Origin: Stramonita haemastoma
Taxonomy: Eukaryota > Mollusca > Gastropoda > Neogastropoda > Muricidae
Assembly (NCBI GenBank): GCA_030674155.1
Contig: CM060324.1
Coordinates: forward strand, 52,232,905-52,242,904
DNA: 10,000 nucleotides
Direction of reading: 5' to 3'
The notes under the pieces were generated by a model. The model saw only the letters and a program-made list of their open reading frames with translations, was not told the DNA's origin and did no database searches. Position numbers and translations under genes: made by a program. Each line of letters opens with the position of its first letter. Within the stretch, counting starts at the first letter, position 1. This document shows positions 1 to 6,249 of the stretch, piece by piece.

Positions 1-68
1 ACACACACACACACACACCACACAACACACACACACACCACAAATACACACACACACACACACACAGT

Positions 69-142
<74 letters not shown>

Positions 143-178
143 ACAAACACACACACACACACCACAAACACACACACT
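1..178. repeat. (CA)n microsatellite with CCACAAACA interruptions
   Basis: A nearly continuous CA dinucleotide run continues off the left edge of the window. It is broken by a few variant units (CCACAA, ATACA, GTCA). The variant CCACAAACA recurs several times, which suggests slippage or duplication of larger blocks and not only of single CA units. It has no coding meaning. Confidence 0.97.
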
Positions 179-228
179 GTCTAAAATCAGTTTTTTAGTG
201 AAAAGACATTAAAACAAAGACAAACGCA

Positions 229-230
<2 letters not shown>

Positions 231-291
<61 letters not shown>

Positions 292-292
292 A
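231..292. repeat. (CT)n microsatellite
   Basis: A CT dinucleotide run of about 60 bases with one CTCCTC slip in the middle. It is followed by a short imperfect pyrimidine-rich stretch reaching to about 340, where the next CA block starts. Confidence 0.96.
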
Positions 293-340
293 AAGTCTTT
301 CTGAGTTTCTCTCTCTGGGTCTCTCATCTTAAGCTCTCTT

Positions 341-359
341 CACACACACACACACACAC

Positions 360-399
<40 letters not shown>

Positions 400-403
400 A
401 CAA

Positions 404-434
<31 letters not shown>

Positions 435-438
435 CACG
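341..438. repeat. (CA)n microsatellite abutting SINE copy A
   Basis: A CA run with the same CCACAAACA variant seen in the block at the left edge. It ends directly at the GATGAGAC box of a SINE copy, so the SINE has no recognisable 5' sequence beyond the microsatellite. Confidence 0.95.
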
Positions 439-440
439 CA

Positions 441-697
441 GATGAGACAATAAAGAGAGGTCCTGTGTGCGAATGCACGCAGAATATCTTGTGCACACAT
501 TATAATTTAAACCCTGTTCCACTTTGAATTATAAATGCAAGAGTAGGCCATTGTGTGCTGGTGGGAATGAATGAAAAATTCACAAAACCTCATACACACG
601 GGAATGGATGTAAAAAAAAAAAATTAAGCAGACATGAGTGCTTTATATTCCATTTTCCTCAAAATGAACAAGGCATACATGCTATATAAAATAAAAC
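441..697 (+). mobile_element. SINE copy A (tRNA-type family, 5'-truncated)
   Basis: This segment aligns by eye with those beginning near 2047, 5044, 8105 and 9172. Shared blocks, in order, are GATGAGAC, a GTGTGCGAAxGCACGCAGAA block, a CCTGTTCC block, GTAGGCCATTGTGTGC, GGTGGGAA, ACAAAAC, CACACGGG, GGATGTAAAAA, CATGAGTGCTT and TCCATTxTCCTC. It is truncated on the 5' side at the microsatellite. It carries a small insertion after the CCTGTTCC block and a decayed A-rich tail near 685-697. SINEs of this kind are non-coding Pol III transcripts moved by LINE proteins. This copy lacks the promoter head and is presumably dead. Confidence 0.82.
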
Positions 698-716
698 ACA
701 CACACTCATACTCGGT

Positions 717-717
717 C

Positions 718-782
<65 letters not shown>
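717..782. repeat. (CT)n microsatellite
   Basis: A CT run of about 65 bases with a single CTCCTC slip. It lies between the end of SINE copy A and the (TTTGA)-tailed repeat that follows. Confidence 0.96.
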
Positions 783-786
<4 letters not shown>

Positions 787-824
787 GTTTTGGTATATTG
801 TTGATTGTTAGTTGGAGGTGTTTC

Positions 825-961
825 TTAAATTGATGTAATCCCTGATTAGGGTGGGGACTGGATGTAAAAAAAAAAAAAAAAAAAAAAGCACTTGAGTGCT
901 TATTCATTATCCTCAGAATAAAAGAATTTGATTTGATTTGATTTGATTTGATTTGATTTGA
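825..961 (+). mobile_element. 3' end of a (TTTGA)n-tailed retroelement, copy 1
   Basis: This block matches 2484-2590: TAAATT, a CCCTGATTAGGG hairpin-like box (840-851), GGGGACTGGATGTAAA (853 onward), a 22-base A run (866-887), AGCACTTGAGTGCTTATTC, ATTATCCTC, AATAAAAGAAT, then perfect GATTT/TTTGA pentamers (about 926-961). From GGGGACTGG onward it is also homologous to the 3' part of the SINE copies, but the sequence before that is unrelated to the SINE body. A LINE 3' end, or a second SINE family sharing its tail, would both fit. Confidence 0.7.
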
Positions 962-986
962 CTCTCTCTCTCTCTCTCTCTCTCTC

Positions 987-1063
<77 letters not shown>

Positions 1064-1092
1064 CACACACACACACACACACGCACGCACAC
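962..1092. repeat. Compound (CT)n(CA)n microsatellite
   Basis: CT units (962-1025) pass directly into CA units (1026-1092). The block starts immediately after the (TTTGA)n tail of the preceding retroelement, so three different simple repeats are joined without spacer. Confidence 0.96.
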
Positions 1093-1683
1093 AGTGAGTC
1101 ATCACTGTGTCACACTGTCACTCAGAATGATCAGACAAGCAAGCCAAGGTTGCAATGAATATGTAAGAGACAGCAAACAAGACAAAGACAACATAAGAAA
1201 TCAAACAGGATGAGACTAGATCAAAGACATTGAGCATGAGTGAGGCTCTAAATACAAGGAATCACCGCTGGAACGTAACAGTTTAATCAAAACAACGAAT
1301 GAGCCCATTGACAGACTTTACTGTTTACACAACAGAACAGACAAATGCACATGTGTCACAGAAGCATGAAGTTTTTTTTGTGACTTTTCACCTCTTGAGT
1401 TCTTTGACAATGACTCCAATGTCTAAAGTGCTGAAACGACCCTTCATTTTTCAGGTCTTGGAAGGATCAGAGTCTTTAAACAGAGGGGATCTGCTGTCTC
1501 TTGCAGCTGGAGTTGTAACGTAGTAGGGATACGCTAAATGTAAACCAGCCGATTGCACTGAACTTCCGTTTTCGCCTTCGCATGTCGTTTAACTGCAAAC
1601 GACTAAACCGATTCAAAAGTCATACAAACAAAGCTAAATCCGTCAGGCATATCAACCAGCCATGCAAAATTACATCAATATTC
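1093..1683. other. No recognisable gene or element
   Basis: Mixed-composition DNA without long open frames, splice-like exon structure or similarity to the repeats elsewhere in the window. The longest open stretch (1299-1523, plus strand, 74 codons) has no recognisable domain and no sign of selection that I can see. Confidence 0.6.
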
Positions 1684-1729
<46 letters not shown>

Positions 1730-1800
1730 TACAACAGCAACAACTTCTACTACTACTACCACCACCACCACCACCACTACTGCTACTACAATAATAATAA
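1684..1800. repeat. Drifting triplet repeat (CAA, CTA, CCA, CTA, TAA)
   Basis: An in-phase trinucleotide array changes unit along its length: CAA (1684-1727), a short mixed zone, CTA (about 1748-1757), CCA (about 1758-1775), CTA/CTG, then CAA/ATA ending at TAATAATAATGG. The phase is kept across most changes. Most units read as CNA or ACN, consistent with one array diversified by point changes and re-expansion. It reads as a poly-Q or poly-T frame, but no gene context supports coding. Confidence 0.93.
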
Positions 1801-1803
1801 TGG

Positions 1804-2046
<243 letters not shown>

Positions 2047-2047
<1 letters not shown>

Positions 2048-2250
2048 GGATGAGACAATAAACCGAGGCCCCCGTGTGCGAACGCATGCAGAACATCTTG
2101 CCCACACATTAAATCCTGTTCCGCTTTTCGGAAGGGTAGACCATTGTGTACCGGTGGAAACAGATGACAAGATTTACAAAACTGCATTCACACGGGGAAA
2201 GGATGTAAAAAAGAGCATGAGTGCTTATTCCATTATTCTCGATATAAAAG

Positions 2251-2284
<34 letters not shown>

Positions 2285-2294
2285 CCAATCAATC
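2047..2294 (+). mobile_element. SINE copy B (5'-truncated, (TCAA)n tail)
   Basis: A well-preserved member of the SINE family. It contains TTCGGATGAGAC, AATAAACCGAGGC, GTGTGCGAACGCATGCAGAA, CATCTTG, TTAAATCCTGTTCCGC, TTTTCGGAAG, CGGTGGAAACAGATG, GATTTACAAAACTGCAT, CACACGGGG, GGATGTAAAAA, CATGAGTGCTTATTCC and CGATATAAAAGAAT. The tail is (TCAA)n at 2251-2294, unlike the (AAAT)n tails of copies C and E, and passes into CTAT repeats. The 5' end starts at the pyrimidine tract and the Pol III head is missing. Confidence 0.88.
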
Positions 2295-2483
2295 TATCTA
2301 TCTATCTCTCCCTGTATTTTATGTTTGTTTATCATTGCTTGTTTGTTTGTTTTTGTCATCTTCATCATTTCTGGAGGTCTTTTTGGTGGGTTTTTTTTTT
2401 TTCTCTCTGCCCGTGTGTGGTAACTGTGTGCATGTATGTGTGGGTTGGCCGATGGGGTGAGGGGTTGGGGGCGCTCTCTATCA
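2295..2483. other. Spacer rich in CTAT, TTTG and T runs
   Basis: Short CTAT units (to about 2310), scattered GTTT/TTTG units (about 2325-2355) and a T run (about 2391-2402). No gene or named element is recognised. Confidence 0.6.
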
Positions 2484-2590
2484 TTAAATTTTGTATCCCT
2501 GATAAGGGCGGGGACTGGATGTAAAGAAAAAAAGGACATGAGTGCTTGTTCATTATCCACGAAACGGAAGAGTTTTGATTTGATTTGATA
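2484..2590 (+). mobile_element. 3' end of a (TTTGA)n-tailed retroelement, copy 2
   Basis: Homologous to 825-961. It contains TAAATT, CCCTGATAAGGG (2497-2508), GGGGACTGGATGTAAA (from 2510), an A-rich run, GGACATGAGTGCTTGTTC, ATTATCC and a short GATTTGATTTGA tail (about 2577-2588). The part after GGGGACTGG is shared with the SINE copies; the part before it is not. It has fewer pentamers than copy 1, as expected for an older or shorter tail. Confidence 0.7.
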
Positions 2591-2610
2591 TGAATTAATA
2601 TCTCATACAT

Positions 2611-2654
2611 AAATTTTATCAGGTAAGTTGTCAATTTTTATCAGGTAAGTTGTA
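2611..2654. repeat. 22-bp tandem duplication carrying a splice-donor-like motif
   Basis: Two near-identical 22-bp units (2611-2632 and 2633-2654). Each holds TATCAGGTAAGTTGT and so a perfect CAG/GTAAGT donor-type hexamer (2623-2628 and 2645-2650). A further GTAAGTTGT follows partly in register. The duplication is seen directly; splicing function is only a possibility. Confidence 0.9.
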
Positions 2655-3011
2655 AGTTGTGATTTATTATCTTTGCATCTTTGCGCAGGTGCACTATTCT
2701 GGCATCTTTTAGATCTTGGAACAAACAACCATCCTCTCTTGCAACTGCTAAGAAACTCTGTAAACTTCTATATGATCAGCTGACCACCTGCTTCAAAAAC
2801 TTCAGGCAGAAGACCATCAGCAGAGGCAGTATCAGTTTGTTATGAAGATGAATTCAGTGATCAAGTAAGTATATAGTGCAGTGGTGATTAAAATGAAATA
2901 GTGTGACAGGAAGAAAAAAAGAAGAAAAAAAAAGAGAGTGACAGTGATGAATTGAGTGAAATAAAAGATTATGTGTTTGTGTGTGTGACAGTTTGAATGA
3001 AATGGAAGATG

Positions 3012-3012
<1 letters not shown>
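2655..3012. other. Intergenic stretch with a weak exon-like segment
   Basis: A TTTGCGCAG acceptor-like site ends at 2688, and a GTAAGTAT donor-like site starts near 2863. Between them, the frame starting at 2690 is open for 51 codons to a TGA at 2843-2845 and encodes a non-repetitive basic, helix-like peptide. The other two plus-strand frames are stopped earlier, and no frame is open across the whole interval. I recognise no family. The rest, about 2910-3012, is A/G-rich and (GT)-rich. Confidence 0.35.
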
Positions 3013-3069
<57 letters not shown>

Positions 3070-3080
3070 ACGCGCGCGCG
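3013..3080. repeat. (GT)28 followed by (CG)5: alternating purine-pyrimidine tract
   Basis: TG dinucleotides from 3013 to 3068 continue as CACGCGCGCGCG to 3080 without breaking the purine-pyrimidine alternation. This 68-base run is a textbook candidate for left-handed Z-DNA under negative supercoiling, with the CG end as the easiest nucleation point. Confidence 0.95.
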
Positions 3081-3081
3081 A

Positions 3082-3531
3082 GTGATATTGTTAACTTGTC
3101 AGTTGGCTGCTTAATGAAGCTTATTACCCTTTGTTTATATTTTTAAACAGTTAAGTTATTTGATAAGTATATGCATTAGTTAAGAACAGAGTATAACCAC
3201 TCGACTGTTGGTTATACCGTGATGGCACCCTTCACAAAGTGTGAATGTAACATTATTGAAAGGCATTTCTATAGGTTTACTTCTTATCCTGTCAAGACTA
3301 TACTCCTATATTCGAGATGTCTATTTTTCAAATTAAAAAAAAAAATGTTTAAATCAAACATAGGAAAGTATGTCTCAAGAGGTTCTTATCGCTCATTGTG
3401 TAAATAAAACCTCAAACTCGCACGCCTTCAGAGGAAAGAGAGTGAGTTATTTCCCTTCACTTGTAACTGCCGTGAAACGTGCGGTTTGCATTATTATATA
3501 AAACGTGTCAAACACAGGGTCAGCTTTTTAC
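3082..3531. other. No recognisable gene or element
   Basis: AT-rich, apparently single-copy DNA. The longest open frame (3219-3407, plus, 62 codons) is short and resembles nothing I know. A TATA-like TTATATAAAACG lies at about 3493-3504, next to the GC-rich interval that follows. Confidence 0.55.
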
Positions 3532-3554
3532 GGGTGGGGTCGGGTGGGGTCGGG
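3532..3554 (+). repeat. 10-bp tandem repeat with G-quadruplex potential
   Basis: The unit CGGGTGGGGT is repeated about 2.4 times. It gives five runs of at least three G (3532-3534, 3536-3539, 3542-3544, 3546-3549, 3552-3554) separated by 1 to 2 bases, which satisfies a strict G4 pattern on the plus strand. Confidence 0.9.
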
Positions 3555-3900
3555 TGCACTATATTTGGTTTCAGCCCGTCTCTAGTCAGCCCAGGGGATT
3601 TGCTGGAACCAAGCCATTTCTACCTGCCGTTGTGGGCTTGCGGCCACGCGACACGCTGGGTGCACTATACTCTCCTCACCCCCCGCCCCCCTTCTCCCCT
3701 CCCCATCCCCCTCAGACTTGCCAACGGACAAATGGAACAGACGATAGAGCAGCTTAACACAATACGGGCAATCAAGGGGCAAGTTTCACACATGCTACAC
3801 ACTCCCTCCCTCGCTCCCTCCCTCCCCGTGATCTGACTTTGCTTCGATCTGTACAAGTTTTACAAGGCATAATCAGAATAGACAGACTTGCAGCGTGATA
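3555..3900. other. GC-rich stretch without a supported gene
   Basis: This interval is more GC-rich than its surroundings. It includes pyrimidine-rich runs (about 3675-3712) and a CTCC-type repeat (about 3801-3829). Overlapping open frames of 60 to 116 codons exist on both strands, but none shows a recognisable domain and several merely read through the C-rich runs. The 12-mer GGGTGCACTATA occurs at 3552-3563 and again at 3658-3669. Confidence 0.5.
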
Positions 3901-3916
3901 ATTTATTTCAATGATT

Positions 3917-3964
3917 TGATTATCCTTGATATAAAAGAATAAAAATAATGAATAAATAAAATAA
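3917..3964 (+). mobile_element. SINE 3' tail fragment
   Basis: GATTATCCTTGATATAAAAGAAT followed by degenerate AATA units matches the last part of SINE copies B and E (ATTATCCTCGATATAAAAGAATAAATAA). No SINE body precedes it, so this is an isolated, strongly 5'-truncated or eroded copy, again on the plus strand. Confidence 0.6.
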
Positions 3965-4004
3965 AAGACTTTTTTCTGAGTATGTGTATGTCAAGTGGTT
4001 ATGA

Positions 4005-4028
4005 TTTTTTTTTTTTTTTGGGGGGGGG
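4005..4028. repeat. T15-G9 homopolymer junction
   Basis: A run of 15 T (4005-4019) is followed directly by 9 G (4020-4028). Such joins are also common at assembly errors, so the exact length is uncertain. Confidence 0.85.
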
Positions 4029-4105
4029 TCAACTTGGTAGGCATTGTCATGGTGCTCATGTGGGCCATATGCATTGAAAAGGTCATGCACCCCGTCACAC
4101 ACCCT

Positions 4106-4131
4106 CCCCCCCCCCCCCCCCCCCCCCCCCC
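4106..4131. repeat. C26 homopolymer
   Basis: Twenty-six consecutive C, followed by CA-rich and ACC-rich sequence to about 4198. It has i-motif potential on this strand and G4 potential on the other. The length is likely to vary between reads. Confidence 0.9.
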
Positions 4132-4220
4132 ACACCACACACCAGCAACAAAAACAACCTCAAAAACCAACCAAAAAACCACCACCACCACCACCACCAA
4201 ACAAAACAAAAATAAAATGC
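4132..4220. repeat. (CA)/(ACC)n and AC-rich low complexity
   Basis: Purine-poor sequence made of CACA, CAACAA, CCAAAA and a short perfect ACC array (about 4180-4198). It is continuous with the C26 run. Confidence 0.8.
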
Positions 4221-4380
4221 TGTAATGTTTATTCTTTTTGTTACTGCCCCTTAGCTAGAGCTCTGAGGTTCATCACCAACAGTTAGATTTTTTGACTATG
4301 CAGCCATTTTTGCCAACAGTTCAGGTAGCTGCATTCCAACTTCAGAGATGATGTCTAAACACAACACCAGTGTCCATGCC

Positions 4381-4402
4381 ATATATATATATATATATAT
4401 TA

Positions 4403-4459
<57 letters not shown>

Positions 4460-4460
4460 G
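4381..4460. repeat. (TA)n microsatellite
   Basis: An AT dinucleotide run of about 80 bases with three TATT/ATTA slips. It is self-complementary, so it can extrude as a cruciform. It lies just downstream, on the minus strand, of the hammerhead-like PLE motif. Confidence 0.95.
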
Positions 4461-4482
4461 TATGTATAACACATAGCGAAAG

Positions 4483-4547
4483 TAAAACAACCAGCATATT
4501 ATGGTTCCCCAATATTTCGGCTTTCGCCTTCCTCAGGGGGTGTTTTA
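4483..4547 (-). ncRNA. Degenerate hammerhead-ribozyme-like motif of a Penelope-like element
   Basis: On the minus strand the order of parts matches a type I hammerhead. Stem I 5' arm TAAAACA (4547-4541) can pair perfectly with TGTTTTA (4489-4483). The core box is CTGAGGA (4536-4530), where the variable core position holds G. Stem II is GGC/GCC (4528-4526 with 4521-4519) closed by a GAAA loop, and the second core box GAA is at 4518-4516. Stem III is ATATT (4515-4511) with AATAT (4500-4496). PLE terminal repeats are known to carry hammerhead motifs. Deviations are an extra A after the first core box (4529), mismatches between the core and the seven-pair stem I, and G (4495) where the cleavage site should be A, C or U. 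It is therefore probably inactive. Confidence 0.5.
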
Positions 4548-4595
4548 TTACGATGACGTGATGGTATGACATCAATTTTGATTAACGTCATTGTG

Positions 4596-4644
4596 AAACT
4601 TTGTTTTGATATTTTTACAAACTTTTGTTTTGACATACTTAAAC
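4596..4644. repeat. Imperfect tandem duplication, about 23 to 26 bp
   Basis: AAACTTTGTTTTGATATTTT (4596 on) is repeated as AAACTTTTGTTTTGACATAC (4619 on). Each flank carries ACGTCAT (4585-4591 and 4643-4649). It lies on the 5' side (minus strand) of the hammerhead-like motif and may be part of the same PLE terminal sequence. Confidence 0.7.
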
Positions 4645-4672
4645 GTCATACTGAGACATCAGACACACACAG

Positions 4673-4673
<1 letters not shown>

Positions 4674-4734
<61 letters not shown>
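4674..4734. repeat. (AG)n microsatellite
   Basis: About 60 bases of AG units without interruption, all purine on this strand. Confidence 0.96.
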
Positions 4735-4739
<5 letters not shown>

Positions 4740-4768
4740 ATTGAACAATTATGGTCATAAAGTCAAGT

Positions 4769-4919
4769 TCACACACACACACACGCACACGCACACATAC
4801 ACTGACGTAGCATGCACACACACATATGCACAATCATGCACACACATGCATACACTCAGACACACATGTGGAAGCACACAAACACGCGTACGCATGCACA
4901 CATGCACACATGCATCCAT

Positions 4920-4960
<41 letters not shown>

Positions 4961-4992
4961 ACACACACACACACACACACCCACACACACAC
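4769..4992. repeat. (CA)n microsatellite, degenerate then perfect
   Basis: A left part (to about 4919) consists of CA units mixed with CATGCACA, ACGCGTACGC and similar steps, mostly keeping purine-pyrimidine alternation. A perfect CA run with two CCACA slips follows (about 4920-4992). Confidence 0.92.
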
Positions 4993-5037
4993 ACCACCAC
5001 CACCACCACCACCACCACCCCCACCACCACCACCAAC
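4993..5037. repeat. (CCA)n microsatellite
   Basis: A CAC/CCA triplet array with one CCCCC interruption. It continues the CA block and ends a few bases before SINE copy C. Confidence 0.94.
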
Positions 5038-5043
5038 ACATTG

Positions 5044-5315
5044 CCCTGGAGTTAACATCAGCGCTAACTTCACTTTCCCAAAAGTCTTACGATGAGACTA
5101 AAAACCAAGCTCCTTGTGCGAACCCACACAGAACATCTTGCACACACGTTAAAACCTGTTTCGCTTTTCGCAAGAGTAGACCATTGTTGTCGGTGGGAAC
5201 AGATGGCAAGATTTACAAAGCTACATACACACGAGGACCGGATGTAAAAAAGCACACGAATGCCCATTCCATTGTCCTCGATATACAAGAATAAATAAAT
5301 AAATAAATAAATAAA
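5044..5315 (+). mobile_element. SINE copy C (lacks tRNA head, (AAAT)n tail)
   Basis: It begins farther 5' than copies A, B and E. CCTGGAGTTAACATCAGCGC, CAAAAGTCTTACGATGAGAC, TGTGCGAACCCACACAGAAC, CATCTTG, a CTGTTTCGCTTTTCGC block, AGTAGACCATTGT, CGGTGGGAACAGATGGCAAG, ATTTACAAAGC, GACCGGATGTAAAAAAGCAC and CGATATACAAGAATAAATAA follow in family order. The start matches copy D at about 8212, placing it downstream of the Pol III head. The tail is (AAAT)n (5289-5315) and runs straight into a CA block. Confidence 0.88.
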
Positions 5316-5340
5316 CACACACACAACACACACACACACA

Positions 5341-5388
<48 letters not shown>
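5315..5388. repeat. (CA)n microsatellite between SINE tail and PLE fragment
   Basis: A CA run with CAACACA and CCACACA slips. It forms the junction between the plus-strand SINE copy C and the minus-strand PLE fragment, whose 3' untranslated sequence ends at 5389. Confidence 0.95.
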
Positions 5389-5389
<1 letters not shown>

Positions 5390-5820
5390 TTGTTCAAGTC
5401 AAGTTGCCAGGTGGTAGATAGTGGCCACGGACAGGAACGGATGGGAAGCTCAACTGTCACGTGTGTTGAGGCCTTTAGGGCATCAGTCTGCAACTTGTGT
5501 CTCCAGAAACGTTCTCGGCGGAGTCTGGCCTCGTGCGTCTGCCCGTTCACCCGTTCGATCACCTGGCACTTCACGTTGCTGAGAGAGTGTCCCGTCTGGT
5601 TGAAGTGTTGGGTCACTCCCGTGCCAGTGTTCCTGGTGATGTCACTGCGGTGAAGGTAGAGCCTGGTTTTCAGGGCGTTTTTTGTCTCGCCAACGTACTT
5701 GAGTCCACAGAGGTTGCAGCTGAGCAGGTAGATGATGTTGCTGCTGCTACAGGAGCAGGCCTCTCTCATGGTGAATCTCTCACCAGTAGTGAAACTGGTG
5801 AAGAGACTGCACAAGAGACC
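5389..5820 (-). pseudogene. Penelope-like element, GIY-YIG endonuclease domain (5'-truncated, frameshifted)
   Basis: The minus-strand frame opens after a TGA at 5821-5823 and encodes a GIY-YIG nuclease domain. In PLEs this domain follows the reverse transcriptase and nicks target DNA for reverse-transcription priming. Counting from the codon at 5814, the GIY-like segment is NIIYLLSC (about 26-33) and the YIG-like segment is KYVGET (39-44). Arg51 and His55 follow, and Glu101 is the likely metal-binding acid. Cys33 and Cys36 between the two motifs, with His70 and His76, fit the CCHH pattern of canonical PLE nucleases. The usual C-terminal Gly-Leu-Asn is not in this frame. It is encoded at 5465-5473 one frame away and is soon followed by a stop at 5450-5452, so about one base has been lost near 5480-5484. 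The reverse transcriptase part is absent. The stretch from 5449 to 5389 is probably 3' untranslated sequence. I am confident of GIY-YIG and fairly confident of PLE. Confidence 0.85.
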
Positions 5821-5823
5821 TCA

Positions 5824-5924
5824 ATTGAAAAGGTTAGCTGAAGAGCCTATAATTATGGAACAAGAGTTGAAAGCAATAACAACAAGATAAAATACAAATA
5901 CAAATATTAAAAAACAACATCAAT
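5824..5924. other. A-rich spacer
   Basis: ACAA/AATA-rich sequence (CAATAACAACAAGATAAAAT and similar) between the truncated 5' end of the PLE fragment and the 5S-type SINE. No element is recognised. Confidence 0.5.
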
Positions 5925-6245
5925 TAAGGTGCCTTAGCAGAGGGTCGAGCCTTGTTTTTGGTTACCAGTAATCATAGCACTCCCTTTCCCCAAGCTAAGG
6001 TTAAGCAGCATTGAACGTGGTGATCAATGGATGGGTGACTGTTTGTGCGCCTTTACATCAGTACAGTCCACTGAGTTCACCCAGCTGTAAATGGGTACCT
6101 GCCCTCTTTTGGGTCAGGGAAGGTAAAGCAGCGAGGGAGAGGAGATGGGCGCCGCCCTCAATATGCTGGCACCTACAGAAGCTGAGGTCTCCGATGCCTC
6201 GCTCCCTTATATGACCACACAGGTTATGGGACACCTTTACCATCA
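5925..6245 (+). mobile_element. SINE with 5S rRNA-like head (SINE3 type)
   Basis: Positions 6000-6039 align with animal 5S rRNA with one gap: GTTAAGCA (6000-6007), a diverged middle that keeps GGT (6019-6021), and TGGATGGGTGAC (6028-6039). These cover the 5S A-box and C-box regions of the internal Pol III promoter. Downstream come GTAAATGGGTACCTGCCC (from about 6087), GGGAAGGTAAAGCAGCGAGG, GGAGATGGGCGCCGCCCTC and a final GGGACACCTTTACC (about 6228-6241). I recall similar body sequences from mollusc SINEs but cannot confirm this. The ends are approximate because no target duplication was found. It is a single copy in this window, without a clear A-rich or microsatellite tail. Confidence 0.65.
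5992..6041 (+). promoter_or_regulatory. 5S-like internal Pol III promoter (A-box to C-box)
   Basis: AAGCTAAGGTTAAGCAGC (5992-6009) corresponds to the 5S A-box region and TCAATGGATGGGTGACTG (6024-6041) to the C-box region. The spacing is close to that in 5S rRNA genes. Whether it still binds TFIIIA and TFIIIC is unknown. Confidence 0.5.
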
Positions 6246-6249
6246 GATG

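Noticed and set aside
1..440. Possible CRISPR or telomere-like array
   Set aside because: The repeats are dinucleotides without spacers of constant length, and the unit is not a telomere unit.
659..1105. Minus-strand frame rich in CV and RE
   Set aside because: It is a translation of (CA)n, (CT)n and the A run. No non-repeat segment resembles a protein.
4342..4575. Minus-strand frame reading through the hammerhead-like block and (TA)n
   Set aside because: The conserved part is better explained by pairing structure than by coding, and the rest is poly-IY from the TA array.
4606..5294. Frames rich in HT, TH and P
   Set aside because: They read through (AG)n, (CA)n and (CCA)n and then SINE copy C. 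No domain and no start context.
5390..5841. Plus-strand frames opposite the GIY-YIG domain
   Set aside because: They are antisense shadows. The minus-strand frame carries recognisable catalytic and zinc-ligand residues, while the plus-strand frames carry none.
6000..6039. Possible 5S rRNA gene
   Set aside because: Only the internal promoter part aligns. The 5' half and the end of 5S rRNA are absent and a SINE-like body follows.
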